Positions 27,033 to 40,647 of a stretch of DNA of 64,000 bases are shown in pieces. Position numbers and translations under genes: made by a program. The first letter of the stretch is position 1; each line of letters starts with the position of its first letter. The notes beneath the pieces are model-generated. The model was not told the origin of the DNA. It ran no database searches and saw nothing but the letters and a program-made list of their open reading frames with translations. This DNA is from Martelella lutilitoris. Its GTDB lineage: Bacteria; Pseudomonadota; Alphaproteobacteria; Rhizobiales; Rhizobiaceae. Location of the stretch: contig NZ_VCLB01000012.1 in assembly GCF_005924265.1 (NCBI RefSeq), positions 1-64,000 on the forward strand. The letters are read 5' to 3'.

Positions 27033-27224
27033 ATTTTTGCTGCAAGGCGTCCGCGGGAATAGACAGCTATAAATCGGCTGAACTTTCAGCACGTCTGCTT
27101 CGGGCCGCTCGCAACCGGCCCGCCACCATCACGTTTTGCCCAGCTTTCTTGCCGCCGACACTTTCGAGCCGCGAAAATTCGTGACAGATGAAGAGGGCAA
27201 TTCCCTTCATTTCGAGCGTGCGCC

Positions 27225-29954
27225 GTGGCAGACGATAATCGTATTCCGACCGAAGAACTGATTTCCGAGGAAAGCCGGGCATCGGCGACGCCGATGATGG
27301 AGCAGTATATCGAGATCAAGGCGGCCAATCCCGATCTCCTGCTGTTCTATCGCATGGGCGATTTTTACGAGTTGTTCTTCGACGACGCGGTGGAGGCGGC
27401 GCGGGCGCTGTCGATCACGCTGACCAAGCGCGGCCAGCATCTCGGCCGCGATATCCCGATGTGCGGCGTGCCGGTCCATGCGGCCGATGACTATCTGCAG
27501 AAGCTGATCGCCCTCGGCTTTCGCGTCGCCGTTTGCGAGCAGACGGAAGACCCCGCCGAGGCGAAGAAGCGCGGCGCGAAGTCTGTTGTCCGGCGCGACG
27601 TCACCCGGCTCGTGACCGCCGGTACGTTGACGGAAGAAAAATTGCTGGCGCCGGGCGAGAGCAATTTCCTGATGGCGCTTGCGCGGGTGAAGGGCGAGGG
27701 CGAGGCTGCCTACGGTCTCGCCTGGATCGATATTTCCACCGGCGTCTTCCGTCTGTGCGCCACCTCCGAAAGCCGGCTCGCCGCCGACATCATGCGGGTG
27801 GAACCGCGCGAACTGATCGTCTCCGACACGCTTTTCGCCGAGGCGAGGCTGCGGCCTGTCTTCGATCTTCTCGGCCGCGCGGTCGCGCCGCAACCGGCGG
27901 TTCTGTTCGACAGCGCCACGGCGAAGGACCGGCTGTCGCGCTTCTTCGGCGTGGCGACGCTGGATGGCTTCGGCCGGTTTTCGCGGCCCGAGCTTTCGGC
28001 CGCCGCCGCCGCCGTTGCCTATGTCGAGAAGACCCAGATCAACGAACGTCCGGCGCTCGGCATTCCAGAGCAGGACGGCGCTTCGGCGTCGATGTTCATC
28101 GATCCGGCGACCCGCACCAATCTGGAACTCGTTCGCACCATGAATGGCGGTCGCGACGGCTCGCTCTTGAAGGCCATCGACCGGACGGTCACCAGCGGCG
28201 GCGCGCGGCTTCTCAGCGAGCGGCTGATGTCGCCGCTGACCGATCCGGAGGACGTGCATGGGCGGCTCGATTCGGTCGGCTTCTTCCTTGATGAGGTCAG
28301 CCTGTCCTCGTCGCTTCGTGATGAACTGAAGCGATTGCCCGACATGCCGCGCGCGCTGTCGCGGCTGGCGCTCGATCGCGGCGGGCCGCGCGACCTCGGG
28401 GCGATCCTGAAAGGACTGGAAGCCGCCCGCGCCATCGCTGACATGCTGAAGCCGGCGACGCTGCCGGCGGAGCTCTCCGGCGCGCTTGACGCGCTTGAGG
28501 CCATGCCCGCCGATCTGGAGACGGCCCTTGCCGAAACGCTTGCCGAAGAACTGCCGCTCCTGAAACGCGACGGCGGTTTCGTCCGCGAAGGCGCCGATGA
28601 ACGGCTCGACGAGGCGCGCGGCCTGCGCGACACGTCGCGGCGGGTGATCGCGGGTCTTCAGGCGCAATATGCCGAGGAGACCGGCGTCAAGGCGCTGAAG
28701 ATCAAGCACAACAATATGCTTGGCTATTTCATCGAGGTGACCAGCGGCAATTCGAAGGCGCTGACGGAGGGCGACGCGGCCAAGGCCAAGTTCATCCACC
28801 GCCAGACCATGGCGAATGCGATGCGCTTCACCACCGCCGAGCTTGCCGATCTTGAAAGCCGGATCGCCAATGCGGCCGGCGAGGCGCTGGCAATCGAGCT
28901 TGAAACCTTCGAGGGACTGCGCCGGGCCGTCGTCGACAATGCCGAGCGGCTGAAGCAGGGCGCGCATGCATTGTCCGTGCTTGATGTTTCCGCCGGTTTC
29001 GCGGTTCTGGCGGAGGCGGAGGCTTATTGCCGGCCGATGGTCGACGACACGACGGCCTTCGAGATCAAGGGCGGACGCCACCCCGTGGTCGAACAGGCGC
29101 TCGCGCGCCAGTCGGCGGGGCCCTTCGTTGCCAATGACTGCACGCTCTCGCCCGAAAGCGGCGACAAGGGCCGGCTCTGGCTCCTGACGGGACCGAACAT
29201 GGGCGGCAAGTCGACCTTCCTGCGGCAGAACGCGCTGATCGCGATCCTTGCCCAGACCGGCGCCTATGTGCCGGCGGCAAGCGCTCATATCGGCATTGTC
29301 GACCGGCTGTTTTCCCGCGTCGGCGCTTCCGATGACCTGGCGCGCGGGCGCTCGACCTTCATGGTCGAGATGGTGGAGACAGCGGCGATCCTCAATCAGG
29401 CGGGACCGCGCTCGCTGGTCATTCTCGACGAGATCGGACGCGGCACGGCGACCTTTGACGGCTTGTCGATTGCCTGGGCGACCGTGGAGCACCTGCATGA
29501 CGTCAATGGCTGCCGCGGCCTGTTCGCCACCCATTTTCACGAGTTGACCGCGCTTTCGGAAAAGCTGCCGCGCCTCGTCAACGCCACGATGCGGGTGAAG
29601 GAATGGAAGGGCGAGGTCGTGTTCCTGCACGAGGTCGGGCCGGGGGCGGCGGATCGCTCCTACGGCATCCAGGTCGCGCGCCTTGCCGGCCTGCCCTCAG
29701 CCGTTGTCAAGCGGGCGAAGAATGTGCTGGCCCGGCTGGAGGACGCCGACCGCAAGAACCCGGCGGCAAGCCTGATCGATGACCTGCCGCTCTTCCAGGC
29801 GGCCATCCGCGCGCCCGAGCCCGAGGCGAAGCCCTCCGAAGTCGAGGCGATGCTGAGTGGCCTGAGGCCCGACGACATGACCCCCCGCGAGGCGCTGGAA
29901 GCGCTCTATGCGCTGAAGCGGAAAATTGAGGATGATGTTTCCCTTGAGGGGTGA
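27225..29954 (+). CDS. mutS: DNA mismatch repair protein MutS, GTG start
   Basis: A 909-residue mismatch sensor. The mismatch-reading Phe-x-Glu motif is F47-Y48-E49 (MGDFYELFF), Walker A is GPNMGGKST near residue 656, and the Walker B region contains [16 protein letters not shown] followed by ATHFHELT. The protein is longer than the 853 residues of E. coli MutS, as is usual in rhizobia. It starts with GTG; no ATG lies nearby in frame. It precedes glnD by 54 bases. Confidence 0.96.
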   Translation: MADDNRIPTEELISEESRASATPMMEQYIEIKAANPDLLLFYRMGDFYELFFDDAVEAARALSITLTKRGQHLGRDIPMCGVPVHAADDYLQKLIALGFRVAVCEQTEDPAEAKKRGAKSVVRRDVTRLVTAGTLTEEKLLAPGESNFLMALARVKGEGEAAYGLAWIDISTGVFRLCATSESRLAADIMRVEPRELIVSDTLFAEARLRPVFDLLGRAVAPQPAVLFDSATAKDRLSRFFGVATLDGFGRFSRPELSAAAAAVAYVEKTQINERPALGIPEQDGASASMFIDPATRTNLELVRTMNGGRDGSLLKAIDRTVTSGGARLLSERLMSPLTDPEDVHGRLDSVGFFLDEVSLSSSLRDELKRLPDMPRALSRLALDRGGPRDLGAILKGLEAARAIADMLKPATLPAELSGALDALEAMPADLETALAETLAEELPLLKRDGGFVREGADERLDEARGLRDTSRRVIAGLQAQYAEETGVKALKIKHNNMLGYFIEVTSGNSKALTEGDAAKAKFIHRQTMANAMRFTTAELADLESRIANAAGEALAIELETFEGLRRAVVDNAERLKQGAHALSVLDVSAGFAVLAEAEAYCRPMVDDTTAFEIKGGRHPVVEQALARQSAGPFVANDCTLSPESGDKGRLWLLTGPNMGGKSTFLRQNALIAILAQTGAYVPAASAHIGIVDRLFSRVGASDDLARGRSTFMVEMVETAAILNQAGPRSLVILDEIGRGTATFDGLSIAWATVEHLHDVNGCRGLFATHFHELTALSEKLPRLVNATMRVKEWKGEVVFLHEVGPGAADRSYGIQVARLAGLPSAVVKRAKNVLARLEDADRKNPAASLIDDLPLFQAAIRAPEPEAKPSEVEAMLSGLRPDDMTPREALEALYALKRKIEDDVSLEG

Positions 29955-30008
29955 TTTGCTTTAAGACGACACCGGCGACAGGTAAGCCGCAGGTGTAAGG
30001 GCAAGTCC

Positions 30009-32921
30009 ATGCAGAATTCCGCAAACGAACAGCGCGAACGCGCGTCAGAGCAGACCGTCAAGAGCAGCGCCCGCAAGGCGCAGCCTGATGCCTTTGCGAT
30101 GACGGAGGCGCTCGATCCTGCAAAGCTGAAGGCGGAACTGCGTTCGATCGCAAAGAAAAACGGCGGAAATCCTGACAAGCTGCGTCAGGCCGTGCTTGCC
30201 CATCTGAAAGAGGTCAATGCCGCAGGCCGGAAGCGCGCTTACGAGATCCTCAAGGAAAACGGCGGCGGGCTGGAATGCGCCCGGCGGATTTCCTGGCTGC
30301 AGGACCAGATCCTGATCGCGTTGCATGGGCTCGTGGTTCAGTCGATCTATCCCGAAACCAACAGCGAATTCACGATCACCGCCGTCGGCGGCTATGGGCG
30401 CGGCACGCTTGCGCCCGGTTCCGATATCGACCTGTTGTTTCTGATCAACGGGGCCGACCGCGCCGAGACGTTGAAATCGATCGAATATGTGCTCTACATG
30501 CTCTGGGACATGGGGCTGAAGGTCGGTCACGCCACCCGCAGCGTCGCCGAGTGCATCAAGCTTTCCAAGTCCGACATGACGATCCGCACCTCGATCCTGG
30601 AGATGCGCTATATCGCCGGCCGCAAGTCGCTCGCCGATACGCTGGAACGCCGTTTCGACGAGGAAATCGTCGCCAATACCGCGCCGGAATTCATCGCCGC
30701 CAAGCTCGCCGAGCGCGACCAGCGTCACCAGAAATCCTTCGACACGCGCTATCTGGTGGTCCCCAATGTCAAGGAGGGCAAGGGTGGGCTTCGCGATCTC
30801 AACACGCTGTTCTGGATCGCCAAATATTTCTACCGGGTGCCTGAGCCGGCCGAACTTGTCGATCTCGGCGTGTTGTCGCGCCAGGAAATGAAGCTTTTCC
30901 TGCGCGCGGAGGATTTTCTCTGGGCCGTGCGCTGTCACATGCACTTCCTCACCGGCAAGGCGGAGGAGCGTCTGTCCTTCGATATCCAGAGCGAGATCGC
31001 CGAAGCGCTCGATTATCAGGACCGGCCCGGCCTTTCCGCCGTCGAGCGGTTCATGAAGCACTATTTTCTTGTCGCCAAGGATGTCGGCGATCTGACCCGC
31101 ATCTTCTGCTCCGACCTTGAGGAGCAACAGGCCAAGGCCGCGCCGACGCTTCCCCGCGCCGTCTGGTCGAAATTCGCCAAGCGCCAGCGCAAGATCCCCG
31201 GCTCGCTCGAATTCGTCTCCGATAGCGGCCGCATCGCTCTTGCCGAACCGGACGTCTTCAGGAAGGACCCGGTGGCGATCATCCGCTTTTTCTATGTCGC
31301 CGTCATCAACGATCTCGAATTCCACCCCGACGCGCTGAAGGTCGTGACCCGCTCGCTGTCGCTGATCAATACGGAACTGCGCGAAAACGAGGAGGCGAAC
31401 CGGCTGTTCCTGTCGATCCTGACCTCGCGCAACAAGCCGGCGCTCTATCTGAGGCGCATGAACGAGGCCGGCGTGCTCGGCCGTTTCCTGCCGGAATTCG
31501 GCCGCATCGTCTCGATGATGCAGTTCAACATGTATCACCACTTCACCGTGGACGAGCATCTGATCCGCGCCGTTGACGTCTTGTCCGAAATCGACAATGC
31601 CGGCGGCGAAAGCGAGATGCATCCGCTCGCCGCCCGTCTGATCACTTCGGTTGAGGATCGCACGGCGCTCTATGTGGCTGTACTGCTGCATGACGTCGCC
31701 AAGGGGCGCAAGGAGGATCACTCGATCGCCGGCGCCCGGCTTGCGCGCAAGATCTGCCCGCGCCTCGGCCTCAGCGTCAAGCAGACCGAGCTTGTCGCCT
31801 GGCTGATCGAGTTCCACCTTCTGATGTCGATGACCTCGCAGACCCGCGACCTCAACGACCGCAAGACGGTGGTCGACTTCGCCGACAAGGTCCAGTCGCT
31901 CGACCGCCTCAACATGCTGCTGATCCTGACGGTCTGCGATATCCGCGCCGTCGGTCCCGATGTGTGGAACGGCTGGAAGGGCCAGCTTCTGCGCACGCTC
32001 TATTACGAGACCGAAATCCTGCTTTCCGGCGGTTTCTCCGCCGTGTCCCGCAAGGCCCGCACGGAGCACGCGATCGAGCAACTCGACAATGCGCTCGAGG
32101 GCTGGGGCGACAATGAGCGGCACAAATACGCCAATCTGCACTATCAGAACTACATGCTCTCCGTGCCGCTGGAAGACCAGGTGCGCCATGCCCGCTTCAT
32201 CCGCGATGCCGACAAGGAGCGCAAGCTCTTTGTCACCATGGTGCGCACCAACGCCTTCCACGACATCACCGAGATCACCCTTCTCGCGCCCGACCATCCG
32301 CGCCTTCTGTCGATCATTGCTGGCGCGTGCGCGGCGACCGGCGCCAATATCGCCGACGCCCAGATCTTCACCACTGCAGACGGTCGCGCGCTCGATACGA
32401 TCCTGCTGAACCGCGCCTTCGACGACGACGCGGATGAACTGCGCCGCGCCAAGACGATCGGTCGGCTGATCGAGGACGTGCTGACCGGGCGCAAGCACCT
32501 GAACGACCTGATCGCCGCGCGCACGCGCGAGCGCCGCACGGTGCACGCCTTCTCGGTGCCGACCCATGTCTCGGTCACCAACAAGCTCTCCAACATCTTC
32601 ACCGTGATCGAGATCGAGTGTCTGGACCGGACCGGCCTTCTCGCCGACGTCACCCAGACGCTTTCGGAACTCTCGCTCGATATCCAGACGGCACGGATCA
32701 CGACCTTCGGCGAGAAGGTGATCGACAGTTTCTATGTGACCGATCTTGTCGGGGCCAAGATCACCAACGAGAACCGTCAGGCGGCGATCGTCGAGCGGAT
32801 GAAGGCGGTGCTGGAAGACAAGGGCGATGCCTATCGCAAGGGCATGCCGCAGGGCATGCTGCTGCCGGCAGAGAACGGCCAGGAGGCCATTCCGGTCAAA
32901 GACGACGGAAACCGTCAATGA
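30009..32921 (+). CDS. glnD: [Protein-PII] uridylyltransferase/uridylyl-removing enzyme
   Basis: A 970-residue bifunctional nitrogen sensor that uridylylates GlnB/GlnK when glutamine is low. Domains in order: nucleotidyltransferase with GSDID (137-141), HD domain with [14 protein letters not shown] near residue 560, and two C-terminal ACT domains (from about 750 and 865) that bind glutamine. Its stop overlaps the murJ start (ATGA). It links functionally with rpoN and ptsN elsewhere in the window. Confidence 0.96.
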   Translation: MQNSANEQRERASEQTVKSSARKAQPDAFAMTEALDPAKLKAELRSIAKKNGGNPDKLRQAVLAHLKEVNAAGRKRAYEILKENGGGLECARRISWLQDQILIALHGLVVQSIYPETNSEFTITAVGGYGRGTLAPGSDIDLLFLINGADRAETLKSIEYVLYMLWDMGLKVGHATRSVAECIKLSKSDMTIRTSILEMRYIAGRKSLADTLERRFDEEIVANTAPEFIAAKLAERDQRHQKSFDTRYLVVPNVKEGKGGLRDLNTLFWIAKYFYRVPEPAELVDLGVLSRQEMKLFLRAEDFLWAVRCHMHFLTGKAEERLSFDIQSEIAEALDYQDRPGLSAVERFMKHYFLVAKDVGDLTRIFCSDLEEQQAKAAPTLPRAVWSKFAKRQRKIPGSLEFVSDSGRIALAEPDVFRKDPVAIIRFFYVAVINDLEFHPDALKVVTRSLSLINTELRENEEANRLFLSILTSRNKPALYLRRMNEAGVLGRFLPEFGRIVSMMQFNMYHHFTVDEHLIRAVDVLSEIDNAGGESEMHPLAARLITSVEDRTALYVAVLLHDVAKGRKEDHSIAGARLARKICPRLGLSVKQTELVAWLIEFHLLMSMTSQTRDLNDRKTVVDFADKVQSLDRLNMLLILTVCDIRAVGPDVWNGWKGQLLRTLYYETEILLSGGFSAVSRKARTEHAIEQLDNALEGWGDNERHKYANLHYQNYMLSVPLEDQVRHARFIRDADKERKLFVTMVRTNAFHDITEITLLAPDHPRLLSIIAGACAATGANIADAQIFTTADGRALDTILLNRAFDDDADELRRAKTIGRLIEDVLTGRKHLNDLIAARTRERRTVHAFSVPTHVSVTNKLSNIFTVIEIECLDRTGLLADVTQTLSELSLDIQTARITTFGEKVIDSFYVTDLVGAKITNENRQAAIVERMKAVLEDKGDAYRKGMPQGMLLPAENGQEAIPVKDDGNRQ

Positions 32922-34486
32922 GCCTCGCCGGCAAGTTCGCCACCGTCGGCGGCGCCACATTCGCAAGCCGGTTGCTCGGTTTCGCCCGCGAGACGATGAT
33001 GGCCGCCGCCCTCGGCAATGGCGCCATGGCCGACGTGTTCTACGCCGCTTTCCGCTTCCCGAACCTTTTCCGCCGACTTTTCGCCGAAGGCGCGTTCAAC
33101 GCCGCCTTCGTGCCGCTGTTCTCCAAGGAGATCGAGGAAAACGGCGTTGACGGGGCCAAACGCTTTTCCGAGCAGGTGTTCGGCGTCCTGTTTTCCTTTC
33201 TCCTTGTCATCACCGTGGTGATGGAACTGGCGATGCCGCTTCTGGTGCGTTTCATCATCGCGCCGGGCTTTGCCGATGATGCGGAAAAGTTCGAGATGAC
33301 CGTGCGGCTCGCCTCGGTCATGTTCCCCTATCTGATCTGCATGTCGCTGATGGCGATGATGAGCGGCATGCTGAACTCGCTGCACCGCTATTTCGCCGCC
33401 GCGATCGCGCCAGTGTTTCTCAACCTGGTTCTGATCGGGGTCCTGGCCTATGGCGTCTATGCGGGCGCCGATCCGGAACACATGGCGCGCAATCTCTCCT
33501 GGGGCGTGCTCGGGGCGGGCATCATCCAGCTTGGCGTCGTCTATATCGACGTCCGCCGGGCCGGCATGCGGCTCACCTTCCGTTTGCCCAAGGTCACGCC
33601 GAAGATCCGCCGTCTCGTCGCGCTCGCCGTGCCGGCGGCGGTGACCGGCGGCGTCATCCAGATCAACCAGATCATCGGCCAGGCGGTCGCCTCCGGCAAG
33701 GACGGGGCGATCTCGGCGCTGCAATATGCCGACCGGCTCTACCAGCTGCCGCTCGGCGTCGTCGGGGTTGCCGGCGGGGTCGTGCTGCTGCCGGAACTTT
33801 CGCGGGCGCTGAAGGCCGGCAACGCTTCCGAAGCCTCGCATATCCAGAACCGGACCATCGAATTCGTGCTGTTCCTCACCGTCCCGGCCGCCTTCGGGCT
33901 GATGGTGATCTCGCCGGAGATCACCCGCGTGCTTTACGAGCGCGGCGCCTTCGGGCCGGAAACGACGGCGCTGGTGGCGGCAATCATGACGGTCTATGCC
34001 TTCGGCCTTCCGGCCTTTGCGCTGACAAAGGCGCTGCAGCCGGCCTTCTATGCGCGCGAGAACACCAAACTGCCGATGCGCTTCACGCTGGTCGCTGTCG
34101 TGATCAACTCGATCCTGGCGATTTCGCTGTTTCCGATTCTCGCCGAACGCGGCATCGCGCTCGCCGAAGTGGTCTCGGGCTGGACCAATGTTCTGCTTCT
34201 GGCGACAACCCTCGTCATCACCGGCCATCTGCGCTTCGACAAGCTGCTGATGCGGCGCGGGCCGCTGATCATCGCAAGCGCCATTGCCATGGCTTTTTCC
34301 GTGCGGCTGGCGGCCGGGCGCATGTCCCAATGGTTTGCGCCGGAGGCGGCCTTCCTGCAGCAGCTTGGCGGGCTTTTGATCCTGCTGGGCTTGGCGGCGA
34401 TCGTCTATTTCGGCCTGGTTCTGGCAACCGGCGGCGTCAACCGCGCGCTGCTCGGGCGGCTGGTGAGGCGCGGCCGCAAGAGTTAG
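32918..34486 (+). CDS. murJ: Lipid II flippase MurJ
   Basis: A 522-residue MATE-superfamily (MviN) membrane protein with about 14 helices that moves lipid II to the periplasm. The N-terminus [20 protein letters not shown] and the segment [20 protein letters not shown] are family signatures. The start lies within the glnD stop (ATGA), indicating translational coupling. Confidence 0.95.
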   Translation: MSLAGKFATVGGATFASRLLGFARETMMAAALGNGAMADVFYAAFRFPNLFRRLFAEGAFNAAFVPLFSKEIEENGVDGAKRFSEQVFGVLFSFLLVITVVMELAMPLLVRFIIAPGFADDAEKFEMTVRLASVMFPYLICMSLMAMMSGMLNSLHRYFAAAIAPVFLNLVLIGVLAYGVYAGADPEHMARNLSWGVLGAGIIQLGVVYIDVRRAGMRLTFRLPKVTPKIRRLVALAVPAAVTGGVIQINQIIGQAVASGKDGAISALQYADRLYQLPLGVVGVAGGVVLLPELSRALKAGNASEASHIQNRTIEFVLFLTVPAAFGLMVISPEITRVLYERGAFGPETTALVAAIMTVYAFGLPAFALTKALQPAFYARENTKLPMRFTLVAVVINSILAISLFPILAERGIALAEVVSGWTNVLLLATTLVITGHLRFDKLLMRRGPLIIASAIAMAFSVRLAAGRMSQWFAPEAAFLQQLGGLLILLGLAAIVYFGLVLATGGVNRALLGRLVRRGRKS

Positions 34487-34582
34487 CGCGCTTGCCCGTT
34501 TGACCTGCCGCCGCCTGCGGTGCATAAGCGCACTCGACATTCAACAGACCGGGCCTTCCACCCGTCCGAAAGAGACCAAGAC

Positions 34583-35644
34583 ATGAGCGAATTCAAGCCG
34601 CAAATCTTCTCCGGCGTGCAGCCGACCGGCAATCTTCATCTCGGCAATTATCTCGGCGCATTGCGCAAATTCGTCGCCCTGCAGGAGCAGATGGACTGCA
34701 TCTACTGCGTCGTCGACCTGCATTCGATCACCGCGCAACTCGTCCATGACGACCTGAAAAGCCAGACGCGCTCGATCACGGCGGCTTATCTCGCCTCCGG
34801 TATCGATCCGGTGAAGCATATCGTCTTCAACCAGTCCGCCGTGCCGCAGCATGCCGAGCTTGCCTGGATCTTCAACTGTGTCGCCCGCATCGGCTGGATG
34901 AACCGGATGACCCAGTTCAAGGACAAGGCCGGCAAGGACCGCGAGAACGCCTCGCTCGGCCTTCTGGCCTATCCAAGCCTGATGGCGGCCGACATTCTCG
35001 TCTATCGCGCCACCCATGTGCCGGTCGGCGACGACCAGAAGCAGCATCTCGAGCTGACCCGCGACATCGCCATGAAGTTCAACCTCGATTTTGCCAAGAA
35101 GATCAAGGAGATCGGCAAGGGCGTTGACATCACAGTCGGCGACCAGCCTGTCCATGCCTTCTTCCCGATGGTCGAGCCGCTGATCGAGGGGCCTGCGCCG
35201 CGCGTGATGAGCCTGAAGGACGGTTCGAAGAAGATGTCGAAATCGGATCCCTCCGACCTGTCGCGCATCAACCTCACCGATGATGCCGAAACCGTCGCCC
35301 GCAAGATCCGCAAGGCGAAGACCGATCCGGATGCGTTGCCGAGCGAGGTCGACGGGCTGAAGGGCCGCCCCGAGGCCGACAATCTCGTCGGCATCTTCGC
35401 CGCCCTTTCCGATCGCACCAAGGCCGATGTGCTGACCGAGTATGGCGGGCAGCAGTTCTCGCAGTTCAAGCCGGCGCTGGCCGAGCTCGCTGTCAACGTC
35501 CTGTCGCCGGTCAATGCCGAGATGCGCCGGCTGATCGACGATCCGGCCCATATCGACGCCGTGCTGAAGGATGGTTCTGAGCGGGCCGGAGCCATTGCCG
35601 AGAAGACGATGAAGGACGTGCACGAGATCGTCGGCCTGCTCTGA
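34583..35644 (+). CDS. trpS: Tryptophanyl-tRNA synthetase
   Basis: A 354-residue class Ic synthetase. The HIGH-like motif is [10 protein letters not shown] (14-23) and the KMSKS loop is [18 protein letters not shown] and [11 protein letters not shown] are also typical. The frame continues 21 codons upstream, but [11 protein letters not shown] matches the family start. Confidence 0.96.
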   Translation: MSEFKPQIFSGVQPTGNLHLGNYLGALRKFVALQEQMDCIYCVVDLHSITAQLVHDDLKSQTRSITAAYLASGIDPVKHIVFNQSAVPQHAELAWIFNCVARIGWMNRMTQFKDKAGKDRENASLGLLAYPSLMAADILVYRATHVPVGDDQKQHLELTRDIAMKFNLDFAKKIKEIGKGVDITVGDQPVHAFFPMVEPLIEGPAPRVMSLKDGSKKMSKSDPSDLSRINLTDDAETVARKIRKAKTDPDALPSEVDGLKGRPEADNLVGIFAALSDRTKADVLTEYGGQQFSQFKPALAELAVNVLSPVNAEMRRLIDDPAHIDAVLKDGSERAGAIAEKTMKDVHEIVGLL

Positions 35645-35790
35645 CGCTTGCTTTTGCGTCATCTATGCTATGATGCGGCGTTCGGATCGCCGGCATGACG
35701 TTGCCTGAGAAGGCCTTCTTCTTGCCGGCTCGGCCTTCTGTGCCGGGCCTTGCAGCGGTTCGTTGCCGGACAACACGGAGTTTCGCAAAC

Positions 35791-36282
35791 ATGGTTTCCA
35801 AACGACTTTCCGGCGAGGCCGGACATCGCCGTAAATTCATGGCCATTGTCGACGATACGCCGGAATGCAGCCGCGCCGTGCGCTATGCCGGTCGGCGCGC
35901 CAAGAACTCCAATGGCGGGCTGGTGCTCTGCTATGTGATCCCCGAACACGAGGTCCAGCAGTGGATCGGCGTGCAGGAATTCATGCGGGCGGAGGCCCGC
36001 GAAGAGGCCGAGGCGATCGTTAACAAGGTGGCCGAGGCCGCACGCGAAGGCATCGGTATCGAGCCCGAGATCGTCATCCGCGAGGGCGACAGGTCCGAGC
36101 AGATCAACGCCGTGGTCGAGGAAGACCGTGACATAGCCATCCTCGTGCTGGCCGCAGGTTCGGCCAAGGACGGGCCGGGCCCGCTGGTCTCGCTTTTGGC
36201 CGGCCGCGGCAAGGCCTTCACCATTCCCGTCACCGTTCTGCCCGACGGGCTGGAGGATGCCGATATCGACGCGCTCTGCTGA
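35791..36282 (+). CDS. Universal stress protein, single domain
   Basis: A 163-residue Usp-fold protein (FMAIVDDTPECSRAVRYA at the start, IAILVLAAGSAKDGPGPLVS near the end). The usual G-2x-G-9x-G(S/T) ATP loop is only partly matched, so ATP binding is uncertain. The start at 35791 has GGAG about 10 bases upstream; the frame is open 32 codons further. Its place between trpS and the NifU-like gene matches Sinorhizobium. Confidence 0.85.
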   Translation: MVSKRLSGEAGHRRKFMAIVDDTPECSRAVRYAGRRAKNSNGGLVLCYVIPEHEVQQWIGVQEFMRAEAREEAEAIVNKVAEAAREGIGIEPEIVIREGDRSEQINAVVEEDRDIAILVLAAGSAKDGPGPLVSLLAGRGKAFTIPVTVLPDGLEDADIDALC

Positions 36283-36356
36283 TGCCCTTGCGGTTGAAGG
36301 CCAAAGCGCCGATATAGGGATAAAGCCTTGCCTGACGACAAGATTTGGAGATGAAG

Positions 36357-36920
36357 ATGTTCATCCAGACCGAAACGACGCCGAACCCGGCGACCCTGAA
36401 ATTCCTGCCCGGCAAGATCGTGATGGAAAGCGGCAATGCGGATTTCCGCTCGGCCGATGACGCGATCGTCTCGCCGCTCGCGACCCGGCTCTTTGCCGTG
36501 CCCGGCGTCACTGGCGTGATGTTCGGCTATGATTTCGTCGCCGTGACCAAGGGCGATCCCGAATGGCAGCACCTGAAGCCCGCAATCCTCGGCGCGATCA
36601 TGGAGCATTTCATGTCCGGCGCGCCGGTGATGGCCGGCGAGGCTCCGCAGGTGGAAGACGACAGCGGCGAGGAATTCTTCGACGCCGGCGACGAAACCAT
36701 CGTCGCCACCATCAAGGAACTGCTCGACACCCGCGTCCGCCCCGCCGTTGCCCAGGATGGCGGCGACATCACCTTCCGCGGCTATCGCGAGGGCACGGTG
36801 TTCCTCAACATGCGCGGCGCCTGCTCGGGCTGCCCCTCCTCGACGGCGACGCTGAAGCACGGCGTCCAGAACCTCCTGCATCACTTCGTTCCCGAAGTGG
36901 AGCATGTCGAGGCCGTCTGA
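36357..36920 (+). CDS. NifU-like Fe-S scaffold protein (Nfu type)
   Basis: A 187-residue protein with an N-terminal Nfu_N domain (MFIQTETTPNPATLKFLPGK) and a C-terminal NifU domain carrying the cluster-binding CxxC (GACSGCPSS). It should receive and deliver 4Fe-4S clusters; the window encodes clients such as MiaB and HemW. GGAG lies upstream of the chosen ATG; another in-frame ATG is four codons earlier. Confidence 0.93.
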   Translation: MFIQTETTPNPATLKFLPGKIVMESGNADFRSADDAIVSPLATRLFAVPGVTGVMFGYDFVAVTKGDPEWQHLKPAILGAIMEHFMSGAPVMAGEAPQVEDDSGEEFFDAGDETIVATIKELLDTRVRPAVAQDGGDITFRGYREGTVFLNMRGACSGCPSSTATLKHGVQNLLHHFVPEVEHVEAV

Positions 36921-36953
36921 CAACCGTGGCGATACGGTTCTGAAAGGTCCGCA

Positions 36954-37607
36954 ATGCTGATACTGGCGCTCGATACGGCGCAGGCCGATTGCGCGGCCTG
37001 CCTTTTCGATACGACAAGCGATGTCGTGCTTGCCCGCACGGTCGAGACTATCGGCAAGGGGCACGCCGAACGGCTGATGGCCGTGATTGATGAAACGCTG
37101 CAGCGTGCGGGCAGGGCGCCAGCCGGTTTCGACCGGATCGCGGTCAATGTCGGTCCGGGTTCGTTCACCGGCGTCAGGGTCGGGGTTTCGACGGCCCGCG
37201 CTCTGGCGCTTGCGACAAGGACGGAATGCGTCGGCGTTTCATCGCTTTCCGCGCTCGGCTTTCAGGCGCGGGAGCTTGCGCGGGGCCGCGCCGTCATGGC
37301 GACCATCGACGCGCGACGGGGCGAGGCCTATGCCCAGGTTTTCGGCGCTGACGGACAAGCGCTCACCGAGCCCTCTGCCTTTGCCTATGAAGCGCTGGAC
37401 GGCCTGATGCGTCGCCACGATGCCCTCGCCTTTGGCACCGGGGCAAGCGTTGCCGGGCTGGAGGTCGCTGGCGACGTGACCCACATCGAGATCGAGACGA
37501 TCGCACTGCTTGGCGTCGTTGCCCGTCCGCAAGGGCCGGTGAGCCCGCTTTATCTGCGCGCGCCAGACGCCAGGCCACAGGCGGGATATGCCGTCGCCCG
37601 CCGCTGA
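36954..37607 (+). CDS. tsaB: tRNA threonylcarbamoyladenosine biosynthesis protein TsaB
   Basis: A 217-residue ASKHA-fold partner of TsaD in t6A37 synthesis. Landmarks are MLILALDTAQADCAACLFD, GHAERLMAVID and NVGPGSFTGVRVGVSTARAL. It overlaps or abuts rimI, which is the common proteobacterial arrangement. Confidence 0.94.
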   Translation: MLILALDTAQADCAACLFDTTSDVVLARTVETIGKGHAERLMAVIDETLQRAGRAPAGFDRIAVNVGPGSFTGVRVGVSTARALALATRTECVGVSSLSALGFQARELARGRAVMATIDARRGEAYAQVFGADGQALTEPSAFAYEALDGLMRRHDALAFGTGASVAGLEVAGDVTHIEIETIALLGVVARPQGPVSPLYLRAPDARPQAGYAVARR

Positions 37608-37623
37608 CTGTTCCGGATTTGCC

Positions 37624-38115
37624 ATGCTTCCCTTTTTCAGACGATCGCCGGAAATAGACCTGTTTCCCTTGGGGGACGAGCATCTGGGGCTGGCCGCCGA
37701 TCTTCACCGCAAGCGTTTCTCCCATGCCTGGAGTGCCGGGGAACTGCGCAAGCTCCTGGGTCAGGCGCCGGTCTTCGGTCATATCGCGCGGCATGTGAAC
37801 CGCATCGTCAGCCCGCCCGCGGCCGGTTTCGTGCTGGCGCGCAGCGTCGAGGAGGAAGCGGAGATCCTGACGATCTGCGTCGGTCCCGATTATGCCCGCA
37901 ACGGCGTCGGCTGGCGGCTGATGGTGGCCGCCATGCAGGAAGCACGCATGCGCGGCGCGGCCTATATGCTGCTGGAGGTGGATGCCCAGAACCAGGCGGC
38001 GATCGGGCTTTACCGCAAGCTCGGCTTCTTCGAGGTCGGCCGCCGCAAGGCCTATTACGCGCACGACGACGGAACCCGCTCGACCGCGCTTGTCATGCGC
38101 CGCGATCTCGGCTAA
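37624..38115 (+). CDS. rimI: Ribosomal-protein-alanine N-acetyltransferase
   Basis: A 163-residue GNAT protein; RimI acetylates the N-terminus of ribosomal protein S18. The acetyl-CoA loop follows motif A ILTICVGPDYARNGVGWRLM, and LYRKLGFFEVGRRKAYY is the typical C-terminal part. I chose ATG 37624 (MLPFFRRSPEIDLFPL) because it matches the length of homologues; an upstream ATG at 37588 would overlap tsaB by 20 bases. Confidence 0.9.
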   Translation: MLPFFRRSPEIDLFPLGDEHLGLAADLHRKRFSHAWSAGELRKLLGQAPVFGHIARHVNRIVSPPAAGFVLARSVEEEAEILTICVGPDYARNGVGWRLMVAAMQEARMRGAAYMLLEVDAQNQAAIGLYRKLGFFEVGRRKAYYAHDDGTRSTALVMRRDLG

Positions 38116-38153
38116 CCCCGAACGTCACGACGTTAATCGGGGAGGTGAGGGCG

Positions 38154-38939
38154 ATGATCTGGCTGCGCTATGCCTATGTGGCGCTCGCCCTGTTTCTCGC
38201 AACCGTGATCCTCTCGCCATTGCAGATCATCGCGCTCTGGCGCGGATGGACGCTTGCCCGGAAAATGCCGCGCTACTGGCATATGGTCGCCTGCTTCGTG
38301 CTCGGCATCCGCATTCATGTCCATGGCGCAATCGAGACGCGGCGGCCGCTGATGCTCTCGGCCAATCATACGAGCTGGCTCGACATCATCGTCCTCGGCC
38401 GCGTTGCCGATGTTGCCTTCATCGCCAAGTCGGAAGTGCGCTCATGGCCGATTTTCGGTGTCTTTGCCCGACTGCAGAACTCCGTTTTCATCGAGCGCGC
38501 CGACAAGCGCGGGACCGGCCGGCAGGTCAATTCGATCGCCGAGCGCATGGCGGCGGGCGAGATCATCATTCTCTTTCCGGAAGGCACGACGTCTGACGGC
38601 AACCGGCTGCTGCCGCTCAAATATTCGCTTTTCGGCGCGGCCTCGAGCGCGGTGCCCTATTCGCCGGACGGCACGGTCCATGTCCAGCCGGTGGCCGTCG
38701 CCTATACCGGTATCCAGGGCATGCCGATGGGCCGGTTCATGCGCCCCGTCGTCGCCTGGCCGGGCGATGTCGGCATGCTGCCGTCGCTTGCCGGCGTCAT
38801 CAGGGCCCGGGCGCTCGACGTCGATGTCTGTTTCGGCGAAAGCGTGACCTTTACGGCGGACACGAAGCGCAAGGAAGCGGCGGCGGAAGTCGAAGGCCGC
38901 ATGCGCACGCTTCTTGCCGATCGCCTGAGCGGGCGCTGA
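38154..38939 (+). CDS. olsA: Lyso-ornithine lipid O-acyltransferase (PlsC family)
   Basis: A 261-residue membrane acyltransferase with an N-terminal helix (about 8-30), the HxxxxD motif NHTSWLD, and FPEGTTSDG. PlsC-family enzymes acylate lysophosphatidate; the member located immediately before miaB in Sinorhizobium is, to my knowledge, OlsA, which completes ornithine lipid from the OlsB product. GGAGG precedes the ATG at 38154. A general 1-acylglycerol-3-phosphate acyltransferase role is the alternative. Confidence 0.78.
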   Translation: MIWLRYAYVALALFLATVILSPLQIIALWRGWTLARKMPRYWHMVACFVLGIRIHVHGAIETRRPLMLSANHTSWLDIIVLGRVADVAFIAKSEVRSWPIFGVFARLQNSVFIERADKRGTGRQVNSIAERMAAGEIIILFPEGTTSDGNRLLPLKYSLFGAASSAVPYSPDGTVHVQPVAVAYTGIQGMPMGRFMRPVVAWPGDVGMLPSLAGVIRARALDVDVCFGESVTFTADTKRKEAAAEVEGRMRTLLADRLSGR

Positions 38940-39016
38940 AGCGCGCCGGACAAAGCGCGATACGGTCACCTATTTTTTCATTTTCTCGGAAGCCAAACCG
39001 CGTTAAAAGGCCCGCC

Positions 39017-40399
<1,383 letters not shown>

Positions 40400-40647
40400 G
40401 GCGCGGTTGGCGATCTGTGACGTGTCCGTGAAATCTTGGGGCGTGCCTGAAATTTGCTTCACAAACAGCAGAATCGCGTTTAGCCTTTCTTCATGAAGAG
40501 AGATTGGCGAATAAAGACTCACATTTCTGCCGCTTTGCCTCTGTCGTTGACTGAACGATTTCCTATGTATCGCACCAAGTATGCTGCGCCTGCCGGGCGT
40601 GAATCCGGCAGGCGATGTCATTTTCTTTTTTCAAGGAGCCGGACCGC

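Noticed and set aside
27207-32966. Very long open frames on the minus strand opposite mutS (807 codons) and glnD (973 codons)
   Set aside because: They mirror true genes in a GC-rich genome, are rich in Arg, Gly and His without recognisable domains, and have no ribosome sites. Similar antisense frames opposite the Do protease, hrcA-grpE, lnt and metK were dropped for the same reason.
38116-38153. Missing fur gene between rimI and olsA
   Set aside because: I recall a fur gene near this position in some Rhizobium and Agrobacterium genomes, but Sinorhizobium appears to lack it there, so its absence is not remarkable.
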